DNA from: Stieleria neptunia
Lineage (GTDB): Bacteria > Planctomycetota > Planctomycetia > Pirellulales > Pirellulaceae
Reading direction: 5' to 3'
Assembly (NCBI RefSeq): GCF_007754155.1
Contig: NZ_CP037423.1
Location: forward strand, 7,560,938 to 7,624,937
Length of the DNA: 64,000 nt
Position numbers and translations under genes: made by a program. Below, one piece after another: positions 35,065-43,319 of this stretch (positions within the stretch are counted from its first letter, which is position 1; each line of letters opens with the position of its first letter). The notes beneath the pieces are model-generated. The model saw nothing but the letters and a program-made list of their open reading frames with translations. It made no database searches and was not told where the DNA came from.

Positions 35065-35505
35065 TCAAAGCGACTGCGAAGCCATTGATCGCGGTCCGCC
35101 GGGTCGGTCACCGCATCCACTTTGGATCGCCCTGAGCAGTGTTTGGTCCAACTCGGCGGAATGAAACTGTCCTTTCACGATGTAGTCTTGGGCGCCGCTT
35201 TCCCGCGCATCCAGGGAAGCTTTCGGATCGTCCAACCCGGTCAACATGATGATCGGCAAATCGGCGAATCGAGATTGCAATTTACGGAGGCCTTCGATCC
35301 CGAAGGAATCGGGTAGCGAATAGTCGAGCAACACGACATCGCAATCGTGGCTCAGGATCCACTCGATCGCTGAATCCAAGGTGGCACAGACCTCCAGTTC
35401 GTAGCAACCGGTGCACTTGGCGAGTGTCCGTTGAAAAAGCAACGCGTCGACGTCATCGTCTTCGACAAGAAGAAGCTTGGCTGCGTCGTGGAAGGTGTGG
35501 ACCAT
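35065..35505 (-). CDS. Single-domain response regulator
   Basis: 146 residues, receiver only. Acidic pocket in LLLVEDDDVDALLF, phosphoacceptor D61 in VVLLDYSLPDSFG, T in IIMLTGLDD, and K in DYIVKGQ. It has no output domain, like Rcp1-type regulators, so it probably relays phosphate or acts by protein contact. ATG 35505 was chosen; the frame extends upstream into the neighbouring receiver gene, and a 40-base gap remains. It is last in a redoxin - histidine kinase - receiver - receiver operon. Confidence 0.85.
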   Translation of the reverse strand: MVHTFHDAAKLLLVEDDDVDALLFQRTLAKCTGCYELEVCATLDSAIEWILSHDCDVVLLDYSLPDSFGIEGLRKLQSRFADLPIIMLTGLDDPKASLDARESGAQDYIVKGQFHSAELDQTLLRAIQSGCGDRPGGPRSMASQSL

Positions 35506-35545
35506 GTGGATCGGACCGGCGTCGGGGAGTGGTTGGCGGTGGGGT

Positions 35546-36016
35546 TCAAACGGGGACACTTGTCGAGGGCAGGGTGACGACGCCAAACCAGTACGTGCCG
35601 AGTCGGCGAACGGATTCGGTGAACTGATCGATGTCGACCGGTTTTTGGATGTAGGAATTGCATCCCAGGTCATAGCTGCGAAGGATGTCCGCTTCCTGTT
35701 CGCTGGTCGTCAGCACGACGACGGGGATGCGTGACAAACGCTCGTCCTCTTTGAGGTCCCCAAGCACCTCGCGTCCGTTCCGCTTGGGCATGTTCAAGTC
35801 CAGCAGAATCAGATCCGGAGCCGGGGAGGAGGCTGGATCTTCAAACTCCCCTTGTCGGCTCAAGTACTCCATCGCCTGCACACCGTCGTTGGCGATTCTC
35901 AGATCGACATGGATCGATTCGTGTTTGAGCGCGCGGCGTGTCAGTTCTTGATCGCCGGGGTCGTCTTCGACCAAGAGAATCACGGCTGGTTTTCGGCGTT
36001 GGGGTTGGTCGTTCAT
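35546..36016 (-). CDS. Rcp1-like single-domain response regulator
   Basis: 156 residues. ILLVEDDPGDQELTRRALK, phosphoacceptor D73 in LILLDLNMPKRNGREVLGDL, VVVLTTSEQEADI and SYIQKPVDIDQF are typical of Rcp1-type receivers paired with phytochrome-like sensor kinases. No DNA-binding domain. It starts 36 bases after the stop of the sensor kinase gene on the same strand, making it the likely direct partner. Two consecutive receivers behind one kinase suggest a branched or competing output. Confidence 0.9.
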   Translation of the reverse strand: MNDQPQRRKPAVILLVEDDPGDQELTRRALKHESIHVDLRIANDGVQAMEYLSRQGEFEDPASSPAPDLILLDLNMPKRNGREVLGDLKEDERLSRIPVVVLTTSEQEADILRSYDLGCNSYIQKPVDIDQFTESVRRLGTYWFGVVTLPSTSVPV

Positions 36017-36052
36017 CAGGGTTCCAGTGGAGTGGAGGAGCGGGAGGGGGAT

Positions 36053-37543
36053 CTAGCACATCGCCAGTTCAGCTTCTTTTTCTTTCGATTCGGTCGGCGC
36101 CGGTTGTTCCGCAACCGGCTCGGCGATCGGCAATCGGAATCGAAAATGGGCGCCTTGGCCCGGCTCGGATTCCACCCAGATCTCGCCGGCATGTCGCTGC
36201 ACCGTTTTCTTGCAGATCGACAGTCCGATGCCAGTTCCCTCGTACTCGCCACGGTTGTGCAATCGTTGAAACGGCTGGAAGATTCGCTCCGCGTATTCGG
36301 GCTTCATGCCGATCCCGTTGTCGCGGACGCCGAGTATCCAGTGATCATCGTTTCGTGTCACGGAGATTTGAATTTCGGGAGACCGTTCGTCGGTGAATTT
36401 TAGGGCGTTGCTGACCAGGTTTTGGTACAGCTGTGTCAGCATGGTTTGGTCGCCGATGACGGTCGGGAACTCATCCCTTGTGATCACGGCACCGGTCTCC
36501 TTGATTCGCAGTTCAAGGGAATCGAGGGCGTCATCGACGCACTGTTCCAGATCAACCGGTTCGTGCTTCATTGCCGACCGCCCCACACGGGACAATTCCA
36601 GCAGCGCCTGCACCAGATTGCGCATCCGTTTGGCGGCATCGACGATGAATTGCAAGTCGCGTTGGGCGTCTTCGTTCAAGTCACCGTCGATGTCTTGTTC
36701 CAGCAAGCGGCTGAAAGAGACCAGTTTTCGAACGGGTTCTTGGAGGTCATGGCTGGCAATGTACGTGAACTGATCGAGTTCTTTGTTTTGCTCTTCGAGC
36801 GTCTTGTTGGCGTGCACCAATTGGCGGCTCGCTCGCGCCGTCTCTTCCATCGACTCGCGGAGTTCTTCGGTCCGTCGATTGACCTCGGCCTCGATACGTG
36901 AATTCGTCGATTCCAACTGGGCCTGGTTGCAGGCATTGCGTGACATATCGGCCAGGCTTTGTCGGATCGTGACGATCAAAAAGAGGTTTTCGAAAACGAC
37001 CCACCCGGCGTGTTCGATCAAACGGAGCGGCGCGCCGCCGATCACACCATAGACCGATTCGGGCCACAGCCAACCGCGTAGCCCATGATCGGCGACAACG
37101 ACCATCGTTGCGGTGCACAGGATCCGCCAGTCGCGATAGCAGGCCAGGAACGCGAGTGAACCGAAGATGTGGAAATGCGTTTCGATGCGTCCGCCGGTTA
37201 AATGGATCAACAACGCCGAGGTGAGCATTTGGCTGACCGCGATGATGTGTCGTGTCACCACCCGTCCCGGTCGCTTCCAGGCCAGCAGGACGGGCAGGGC
37301 GGTGATGACCCCGCCCAGCAGGATCGCGGCCCACACGTGCACGTGGGTTTCGCTCATCGCGCCCGACCAGGTCCGCGGCGAAATCCACAACGCCGCCACG
37401 ATCCCGGCGACCCACTGAATGGTCATCAACGCCGCGAACAGTCGATCGGTGCGGACATGAATGAGCTGTTGTTGTTCTCGCAACAACTCGTCCCTACGGC
37501 CGCAGTCGCCTGCGTCCGGCGTGGCAGCTACTGTTGATGACAT
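36053..37543 (-). CDS. Membrane sensor histidine kinase (phytochrome-class kinase core)
   Basis: 496 residues. Several hydrophobic segments at about 35-190 with the conserved string THLTGGRIETHF-type (HLTGGRIETHFHIFGSLAF) and ADHGLRGWLWPESVYGV, an input module seen in planctomycete and proteobacterial kinases. A coiled coil (about 205-255) leads to the H-box FTYIASHDLQEPVRKL (H265). HATPase motifs: NLVSNALKF (N-box), VRDNGIGMKPE (G1), EGTGIGLSICKK (G2). ATG 37543 overlaps the end of the redoxin gene by 16 bases. It should phosphorylate the two receivers downstream; the stimulus is not visible, but the redoxin neighbour may link it to redox state. Confidence 0.88.
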   Translation of the reverse strand: MSSTVAATPDAGDCGRRDELLREQQQLIHVRTDRLFAALMTIQWVAGIVAALWISPRTWSGAMSETHVHVWAAILLGGVITALPVLLAWKRPGRVVTRHIIAVSQMLTSALLIHLTGGRIETHFHIFGSLAFLACYRDWRILCTATMVVVADHGLRGWLWPESVYGVIGGAPLRLIEHAGWVVFENLFLIVTIRQSLADMSRNACNQAQLESTNSRIEAEVNRRTEELRESMEETARASRQLVHANKTLEEQNKELDQFTYIASHDLQEPVRKLVSFSRLLEQDIDGDLNEDAQRDLQFIVDAAKRMRNLVQALLELSRVGRSAMKHEPVDLEQCVDDALDSLELRIKETGAVITRDEFPTVIGDQTMLTQLYQNLVSNALKFTDERSPEIQISVTRNDDHWILGVRDNGIGMKPEYAERIFQPFQRLHNRGEYEGTGIGLSICKKTVQRHAGEIWVESEPGQGAHFRFRLPIAEPVAEQPAPTESKEKEAELAMC

Positions 37544-38223
37544 GACGCAGGGGTCTCCTTGAGGAGGGTGCCGAGTTCGCAACCGTAGACCTTGGTGCTG
37601 TCCACGTCGCCGGAGCCTTGGTTCAGTAATTGGACAATCGTGGATCGCCCAAGGTTGTCGCCGCTGTGTCCGCGCGAGGCCGTGATGCCGCCGCGGAATT
37701 TCAATTGGCCGGTCGGGTCGTACAACAAGACCAATCCCGAGATCGCCGCCGCAAATCGATTCGCTTCGACGCCGCCGGGGTCGGCACGCACGCTGAGGCC
37801 CGGAATCTGTTCGGCGGCCTGCCAAAGTTCGGAGACCTCCCAGCCCGGTTCCAGCGAGCAGGCCGGGGGTTTGACGAACAACGCCGATGCCTGCACGCGG
37901 TCCGCAGATCGAGTCATGATTCGAGCCAGTTCGCCGAGAGTGGCCCGAGTGCAGGGGCATTTCGGATGGGCGAACAGAACCAGCGTCCAACGCTCCGGTG
38001 AACGTTCAATGTTCGAGGCGACCGGCCATCGATCCGGCGCGGCGTGCAGCGGCCCGGCGGCGTGTTCGTATTGCCAGACGATGCCCAATCCGGCAGCCAC
38101 CACCACGCCCCAGGCGATCACCAGCGCGGGGATCGCCCATCCGCGAGGGAAACGCGACACGTGGTCAAACGCCGTCCCCTGGCCGGCAGGGTCGTCGCGG
38201 TTGTCGGGAGGTCTCTGGAGCAT
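37528..38223 (-). CDS. Membrane-anchored thioredoxin-fold protein with a CxC motif (RedB-like)
   Basis: 231 residues. One N-terminal anchor (AIPALVIAWGVVVAAGLGIV) precedes a thioredoxin-like domain whose active-site position reads FAHPKCPCTRATLGELARI, with C-P-C instead of CxxC. LVLLYDPTGQLKFRGGITAS and RGHSGDN fit the later beta strands. Such RedB-type proteins are found in Planctomycetes; the activity is unproven. Translation is coupled to the sensor kinase downstream through a 16-bp overlap. A second Cys pair (SLEPG-flanking PACS and YGCEL) could take part in disulfide exchange. ATG 38223 preferred. Confidence 0.7.
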   Translation of the reverse strand: MLQRPPDNRDDPAGQGTAFDHVSRFPRGWAIPALVIAWGVVVAAGLGIVWQYEHAAGPLHAAPDRWPVASNIERSPERWTLVLFAHPKCPCTRATLGELARIMTRSADRVQASALFVKPPACSLEPGWEVSELWQAAEQIPGLSVRADPGGVEANRFAAAISGLVLLYDPTGQLKFRGGITASRGHSGDNLGRSTIVQLLNQGSGDVDSTKVYGCELGTLLKETPASCHQQ

Positions 38224-38349
38224 CAAATCGTTCGCCGGGGCAAAGGCAGTCTCTAGCCATTGTGGGGAGCGTAGACCGCGATTGATGCGGGGGCGTTTGC
38301 AAACCCGGCAAAGGAAGGATTCCCCTCAGGACCAATTCCCCCTGACGGT

Positions 38350-38466
38350 AACGCAGTGAAGCACTTTTTCCTCTGCGATTCTTGAAGTTTTAGCGGCAGG
38401 GCGCGAGCCCACCGGTTCCTCATCTTTGCCGAAACACCGGAGGGCTCGCGGGCTGTCGTTTTAGTC
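38350..38466. repeat. Family B hairpin, copy 2
   Basis: TAGCGGCAGGGCGCGAGCCC at 38391 pairs imperfectly with ACCGGAGGGCTCGCGGGCTG at 38436. The flank GCAGTGAAGCACTTTTT near 38353 matches the outer arm of copy 1. It is in the gap between the redoxin gene start and the RbgA gene end. Confidence 0.8.
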
Positions 38467-38518
38467 GATGTTTCGAAATCAGCGTGATCATCTCAGGTGC
38501 GACATCTGCGGTCGCGGC

Positions 38519-39475
38519 TCAGCGTCGTTCGCGTGCTTTTCGTTTGGCGCGCTGTTGATCGCGAAATCGTTTCTTGCGTTTGGCGTCTTTGGCGGCGTCC
38601 TTTTCCGCTTTCTCGGCGGCCAGCACGGCGGTTTGAGTTTTCTCACGCGCCATGATCTTGGGCGTTTCCAGCGTCAAACGGCCGAAGGCGCCCGAGCGGA
38701 ATTCCGTCACCAGAATCCGCGAGGCGCGATCGATGTCGACAAGATTATTTTTGCCCAGACAGCCCCGCTTGCGTCCGATCGCTTCGATGGCTTCCAATTC
38801 CGTCGTCGGCTTGCTGTCCAAGTCGTAACGCTCGGTCAGCAAGTCCGGGTATTCGGCCAGCATGTAGCGGGCGGCGAAGAAGCCGATGTCGGCATACTCC
38901 ATCGCCGTCTCCTTGATCGTTCCCAGCAGCGCCAAGCGGTAGCCGCTGTTGGGGTTGAGCACGTTCGGCCAGAGCATCCCCGGTGTGTCCAGCAGCGTGA
39001 CGCCGTCACCGATACTGACGCGTTGTTGTTGCTTGGTGACCGCGGGGGTGTTGCCCGTCTTGGCGATCTTTCGACCGGCCAAATAATTGATGATCGTCGA
39101 TTTACCGACATTGGGGATGCCCATGATCATCGCGGTCACGGTTCGACCGCTGCGGTGGGGCACCATCTGGGTCGCGATCGGTTTCAATCGTCGAATGGTC
39201 GGCACGTCGTCGGTGGTGACCGCATGGCTGCGGACGCCGACGGTTTGCTCGAAGTAAGCCTGCCAGGTCGCCGTCATCGCGTCATCGGCCAGGTCGCTCT
39301 TGGCCAACACCTTCAGGCACGGTTTGTCGCCGCGCAGTTCGGCCAACAACGGGTTCTCGCTGGAATACGGAATCCGCGCATCGAGGATCTCGATGACCAC
39401 GTCCACTTTGGGCAGCGTCGCTTGCATTTCAAGCCGAGCTTTATGCATGTGGCCCGGAAACCACTGGATGGACAT
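38519..39475 (-). CDS. rbgA: Ribosome biogenesis GTPase RbgA/YlqF
   Basis: 318 residues, close to the usual 280-300 plus a basic tail. It is circularly permuted: G4 (KVLAKSDL) precedes G1 (MGIPNVGKSTIINYLAG) and G3 (LLDTPGMLWP), as in the YlqF/YawG family. QWFPGHMHKARLEMQ at the N-terminus and the C-terminal helical ANTAR-like region (NNLVDIDRASRILVTEFRSGAFGRLTLE) match RbgA, which aids late 50S assembly. The last 35 residues are Lys/Arg-rich (KDAKRKKRFRDQQRAKRKAR) and would bind rRNA. Housekeeping gene; alone on its transcript as far as visible. Confidence 0.93.
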   Translation of the reverse strand: MSIQWFPGHMHKARLEMQATLPKVDVVIEILDARIPYSSENPLLAELRGDKPCLKVLAKSDLADDAMTATWQAYFEQTVGVRSHAVTTDDVPTIRRLKPIATQMVPHRSGRTVTAMIMGIPNVGKSTIINYLAGRKIAKTGNTPAVTKQQQRVSIGDGVTLLDTPGMLWPNVLNPNSGYRLALLGTIKETAMEYADIGFFAARYMLAEYPDLLTERYDLDSKPTTELEAIEAIGRKRGCLGKNNLVDIDRASRILVTEFRSGAFGRLTLETPKIMAREKTQTAVLAAEKAEKDAAKDAKRKKRFRDQQRAKRKARERR

Positions 39476-39608
39476 GGGACGCTCGCTGGGGCGTGGGACG
39501 GGAAATGGAAAACGACAAAGCGTCCTGTAGTGTCGCCGCTGAATGCCGTTCTGCTAACCCCAAGGCCTCGAAAAAGGGTAAAACCCGTCAACGGATTGTC
39601 GAGATCGC

Positions 39609-39640
39609 CCCGGATCATTCTGCCCCGGATCATTCTGCCA
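39609..39640. repeat. Family C repeat, copy 3
   Basis: CCGGATCATTCTGCCCCGGA followed by TCATTCTGCC: two direct copies of GGATCATTCTGCC, the complement of the family C core. It lies between RbgA and the Tat-exported gene. Confidence 0.8.
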
Positions 39641-39687
39641 TCCCCGTCTCGCCAAAAGCCGAGTCGAAAGGTTGACGCGGACCGGGA

Positions 39688-40650
39688 CTAAAACAGATGG
39701 TAGGCCTTGGCGTCCAAGCGGCTCGCCAATTCGGGATCATTGGCCCGCGCCAGCAGGTCGTAGTAGCCGTAGGGGTATTTGAACACGTGGCCGATGCCCA
39801 AGGTTTTGTCGCCTCGTTTTTGCCAGTATTCGGCGTCTCGGGGGCGCAGCGGACTGAGCGGGTGATCCTTGATCTTGCGGTCGCCCGGCTGAGGTCCCAT
39901 CCGCGTGACCGTCACGTATTTTCGAAACGCGGTGCGACAGCTCTCGGCCCATTCCACGTCCCCCATCGCGGCGAGTTCAACGAGCGACTGACCGAACGTC
40001 AGCATGTGTCCGGCAAACCCTTGTCCATAGCCGACGAATCGATCGATCGCATCGCTGGCTTCTTGGAGGATAAATCGCGATGCCGCCTGCGAATCGACGA
40101 ACGGTGGCGGATCGACGGCGTCGTCCGGTTGGATGTCGCGCCAGGGCTTGAAGGCTTTGATCAGGTTGCAGATTCCGGCAACCCGCTCGGGCGTGGCGGT
40201 CTCCGGCAGCAGACGAAACGCTTTGATCGCGTGCATCGCAAAGATGGCGTCGTGGCCGACTTCGCGCAGCACCCCGCCGCCTTCGGCCAACGCCTTGCCG
40301 ACCTGACCGACCGCGTCGGCGACGGGGTCTCGATCGGGGAACGGTTCACACAGTTTTGACGGCGCCCAATTGAGGTCGAACAGTTGGACGATCCTGCCGG
40401 CAGCCGCATCGTCGAATCCATTGTCGACGCACATCAGGTGCGCCGAAATCATCGAGGCGCCGCGGTGGCCGTCGGCAAAGTAGTTCATTTCCGGCGCTCG
40501 CGCGAGGGCGTTGAGCCCCAACCGCACCAGACGCTTTTCGGTCAGGCTGCGTTCTTCCGCAGCGGCTTGGCGATCATCGGCCAGCAGCAGTCCACTGATC
40601 AGCGCCCCGCCGCCGATGGCGAATCGTCGTCGGTCAAGGAAAGGGTGCAT
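39688..40650 (-). CDS. Tat-exported protein of unknown function
   Basis: 320 residues. DRRRFAIGGGALISGLLLA is a twin-arginine signal (RRRF). The remaining sequence is helical with scattered aromatic residues and no metal or catalytic signature that I recognise; WRDIQPDDAVDPPPF, GYGQGFAGHMLTFGQSLVEL and HVFKYPYGYYDLLARAND could be ordered elements. It probably acts in the periplasm on folding-dependent cargo, hence Tat. No neighbour suggests a pathway. Confidence 0.8.
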   Translation of the reverse strand: MHPFLDRRRFAIGGGALISGLLLADDRQAAAEERSLTEKRLVRLGLNALARAPEMNYFADGHRGASMISAHLMCVDNGFDDAAAGRIVQLFDLNWAPSKLCEPFPDRDPVADAVGQVGKALAEGGGVLREVGHDAIFAMHAIKAFRLLPETATPERVAGICNLIKAFKPWRDIQPDDAVDPPPFVDSQAASRFILQEASDAIDRFVGYGQGFAGHMLTFGQSLVELAAMGDVEWAESCRTAFRKYVTVTRMGPQPGDRKIKDHPLSPLRPRDAEYWQKRGDKTLGIGHVFKYPYGYYDLLARANDPELASRLDAKAYHLF

Positions 40651-41041
40651 CGGTCAGTTCCGGGTTGATTGGATTGGGGGGGTGCAGCTCGATCGGCGAG
40701 ATTCCCGCCGACTGAAAGGATACACGATCGCAGGCCCCCACCCGGCCTGTTGCTGGAATCCCGCACGCATCAGCAAGGGGCAACGCGGCGCCACTCCCCT
40801 CCGCGCTTGGGCGAACCTCATCACGTTGATTGCGGGACCGCGATGAAATCCACCGCCCGCGCCGCTGCGGGGGCCGTGTGGATTTCGCGGCTGGAGGGTG
40901 CGTCGCGTCGCCAAAGTCATTGCCAGGGCGGCAAAGATGCTGGATGATCAGCGGCTTCGACCGTTCGGCACAACGCTTGCACTGCGGGTGCGAGATCGAT
41001 CTCGATCCACCATTATCATCCAACGACGAACTGAAAGAACC
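40651..41041. other. Gene-free divergent region before the Anbu gene
   Basis: No coding or repeat feature that I can support. The region carries the start side of both the Tat-exported gene (minus) and the Anbu gene (plus), so promoters must be here. Confidence 0.5.
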
Positions 41042-41830
41042 TTGACATTCTGCATCGGAATCCAAGTCCGCGAAGGGATCATCGCCCTGGCGGACACCCG
41101 CATCGTTCGCGGCAGCGAGCAGGTCAACAAACAAAAGCTGGCTGCGTTCCAACACGGCAACAGCGCCTTGTTCACGATGACCAGTGGACTGCGATCGGTC
41201 CGCGACAAGACGCTGGTCTACGTCGAAGAATCCTTGCGTGGGGGCGGCCAGACGCAGGATCGGCTGTATCAATTTGCGAACCTGTTCGGCCAACAGCTCC
41301 GCCGGGTGAAAGAGGAAGACGGCCCCTCGCTGTCCACCACCGGGCACTCGTTCAACCTGCACGCGATCATCGGCGGTTGTTTGCCCGCCGATCAGCGGCC
41401 CCAGTTGTTCTACATCTATCCCGAAGGGAATTGGGTCGAATGCGCGATCGATTCGCCTTACTTCATGATCGGACGCACCTATTACGGCAAACCCATCGTG
41501 GATCGCCTGCTGACGTTTGAGACTCCCTTGCGGGCGGCGTTGGCGCTCGCCTTCCTGGCCTTCGATGCGACGCGAGCGAGTGTCACCGACGTCGGCTATC
41601 CGATTGACGTGGCCGTGATTTCAACACAGAGCCGTCTTCCCGTCTATCGACGTTTGACCCAGTCGGATCTCGCCGAAACGACAGACAACTGGGCACAGGG
41701 GTTGAAGGACATCCTCGGGCAATTGCCGATGTCGTGGGCGGACCCATTGCTCAATTCTACCACTTTTGATTCTGCCGGCCCCTCGGGCGCGGTGAATCTG
41801 AACAACCAAGATCAAAATCAAACTCAATAG
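41042..41830 (+). CDS. Anbu-type proteasome-related beta subunit
   Basis: 262 residues from TTG 41042, which puts MTFCIGIQVREGIIALADTR at the N-terminus, with Thr2 as the nucleophile candidate after Met removal and D17/K33-region residues (NKQKL) for the proteasome catalytic site. LFTMTSGLRSVRDKTLVY and HAIIGGCLPADQRPQLFYIY match Anbu (bacterial ancestral beta-subunit), which forms ring or helical assemblies. In other genomes Anbu sits with an ATP-grasp, alpha-E and transglutaminase gene; here only the transglutaminase follows, four bases after the stop. The frame is open further upstream to 40898, but TTG 41042 fits the processed N-terminus. Confidence 0.85.
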   Translation: MTFCIGIQVREGIIALADTRIVRGSEQVNKQKLAAFQHGNSALFTMTSGLRSVRDKTLVYVEESLRGGGQTQDRLYQFANLFGQQLRRVKEEDGPSLSTTGHSFNLHAIIGGCLPADQRPQLFYIYPEGNWVECAIDSPYFMIGRTYYGKPIVDRLLTFETPLRAALALAFLAFDATRASVTDVGYPIDVAVISTQSRLPVYRRLTQSDLAETTDNWAQGLKDILGQLPMSWADPLLNSTTFDSAGPSGAVNLNNQDQNQTQ

Positions 41831-41834
41831 TGCC

Positions 41835-42626
41835 ATGCCGACCATCAAAGTTGAAAGCCAACTGGAATATGACGTTCGTCAGCCGACCAACATGCTGTTC
41901 AAAATCGCCGCCGCTCGCACCGAACGGCAAGAGGTTCGCAATGAGCGTCTGGTGGTGCAACCGGAGATGCAGATGGAAACGCTGGAGGTCGGCTTGGAGG
42001 GGAACACGATGCAGCGTCTCTCCGTGCAACCCTGCCAACTGACGATCCAATACGAAGCCGAGGTCGTCTCGGTTGCCCAGTCGACCGATCTGGGCAACGT
42101 TGCCGAATCCAATGTGGGCAGCCTGCCGATGGAGGTGTTGCCCTACCTGAACCCGAGCCGCTACTGCGAAAGCGATCTGCTGGGCCGATTCGCGTTTGAA
42201 GAATTTGGTCAGGTTCAACCCGGGCTGCTGCGGGTCCAAGCGATCTGTGATTGGGTCAACGAGCATCTCGATTACACGCCGGGCAGCACCGGCGTGATGA
42301 CCACGGCCGCGGACGTGGTCTTGCAACGGACCGGGGTCTGCCGCGACTACGCCCATTTGGCGATCGCGTTGTGCCGGGGCATCGGGGTGCCGGCGCGCTA
42401 CGTTTCGGGCTACGCCGCCCAGTTGCAGCCGCCCGATTTCCATGGATTCATGGAGGTGTTCCTGAGCGGTCAGTGGTACTTTTTTGATCCCACCCGACTC
42501 GCCCCCGTCGACGGACTGGTCCGCATCGCGACCGGTCGCGACGCCGCCGATGTCCCCTTTGCGACGATCACCGGCGACGCGGGATTGACGTCTAAAACCG
42601 TTAGCGCGGTGTTCTTGCCGGAGTGA
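41835..42626 (+). CDS. Transglutaminase-like cysteine protease-fold protein (Anbu partner)
   Basis: 263 residues. An N-terminal beta-rich domain (IKVESQLEYDVRQPTNMLFK) leads to the transglutaminase core with Cys in RTGVCRDYAHLAIALCR, His in FHGFMEVFLSG and Asp in YFFDPTRLAPV. SGYAAQLQPPD is a conserved linker. Proteins of this type occur in the Anbu/ATP-grasp/alpha-E cluster and may form or cleave an isopeptide bond. Coupled to Anbu by a four-base gap. No signal peptide, so cytoplasmic. The alpha-E and ATP-grasp partners are not in this window near it. Confidence 0.87.
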   Translation: MPTIKVESQLEYDVRQPTNMLFKIAAARTERQEVRNERLVVQPEMQMETLEVGLEGNTMQRLSVQPCQLTIQYEAEVVSVAQSTDLGNVAESNVGSLPMEVLPYLNPSRYCESDLLGRFAFEEFGQVQPGLLRVQAICDWVNEHLDYTPGSTGVMTTAADVVLQRTGVCRDYAHLAIALCRGIGVPARYVSGYAAQLQPPDFHGFMEVFLSGQWYFFDPTRLAPVDGLVRIATGRDAADVPFATITGDAGLTSKTVSAVFLPE

Positions 42627-43319
42627 TCCGGCCGGTTTGGAATGACAGTTGCACCTTGTTTGAGACCAGATCGGTCAGACGATGTCATCGATTCGCCGTC
42701 TCCGTTTGTTTCCCGCTGATGCGGTTGATGCGGAAGTCCGTCGCAAAGGCTTCCATCCCGTGATTCGTGGGGCGAGAGGTGTATGCCTGCCCCACTCTCT
42801 GTTGGCGATTGAAGAGCGGACGCGGCGGTGGACGGAGACCGACCGCACTGGTCGATAATCGACCAGGCTGGCGGGGATCGCCCCATCGCGAGCCCAAACC
42901 GCTCACCGGCGGAATGTCTCTGGCCGGAGAAGATTGATTGTGCCCTCAACCAAAAGGAAAATTATTAAAACGCCTCAAATTGTCGTCACGACGACCGGAA
43001 CACATAGTTGGCGGATTCGCACCGCCGGCAAGGCAGCGGCCGAGCATTCACGACGCGTGTTTGCCTCTCAGGGTCTTCGATGCAGCCAAGTGAAGCGCCG
43101 CGAGAACGGGTTTGCATTTCAGGCCACGGCCGCGGGGGAGGCCCCCAAACCGGCGGCGGTCAGTCCGGCTTGATCGACCTAAATCACCTTACCGACGCCT
43201 AAGGGCGTGTGACGCCGCCGCGATTCTCATTGGCATATCAATTGCCACTCGTAGGGGCGTTGTTTGCACCTACCACGGGCGGGCTGTCTGCCCGGCCACT
43301 GACACGGATCCAAGAATCA
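42627..43319. other. Gene-free region before sucrose-phosphate synthase
   Basis: No gene that I can support in 690 bp; the open frames present are low in hydrophobic content and overlap one another. Nothing repetitive was recognised apart from GC-rich stretches. Presumably it holds the promoter of the sucrose genes. Confidence 0.5.

Noticed and set aside
42934..43202. Small open frames between the transglutaminase and SPS genes
   Set aside because: They overlap one another in several frames without start sites or motifs.
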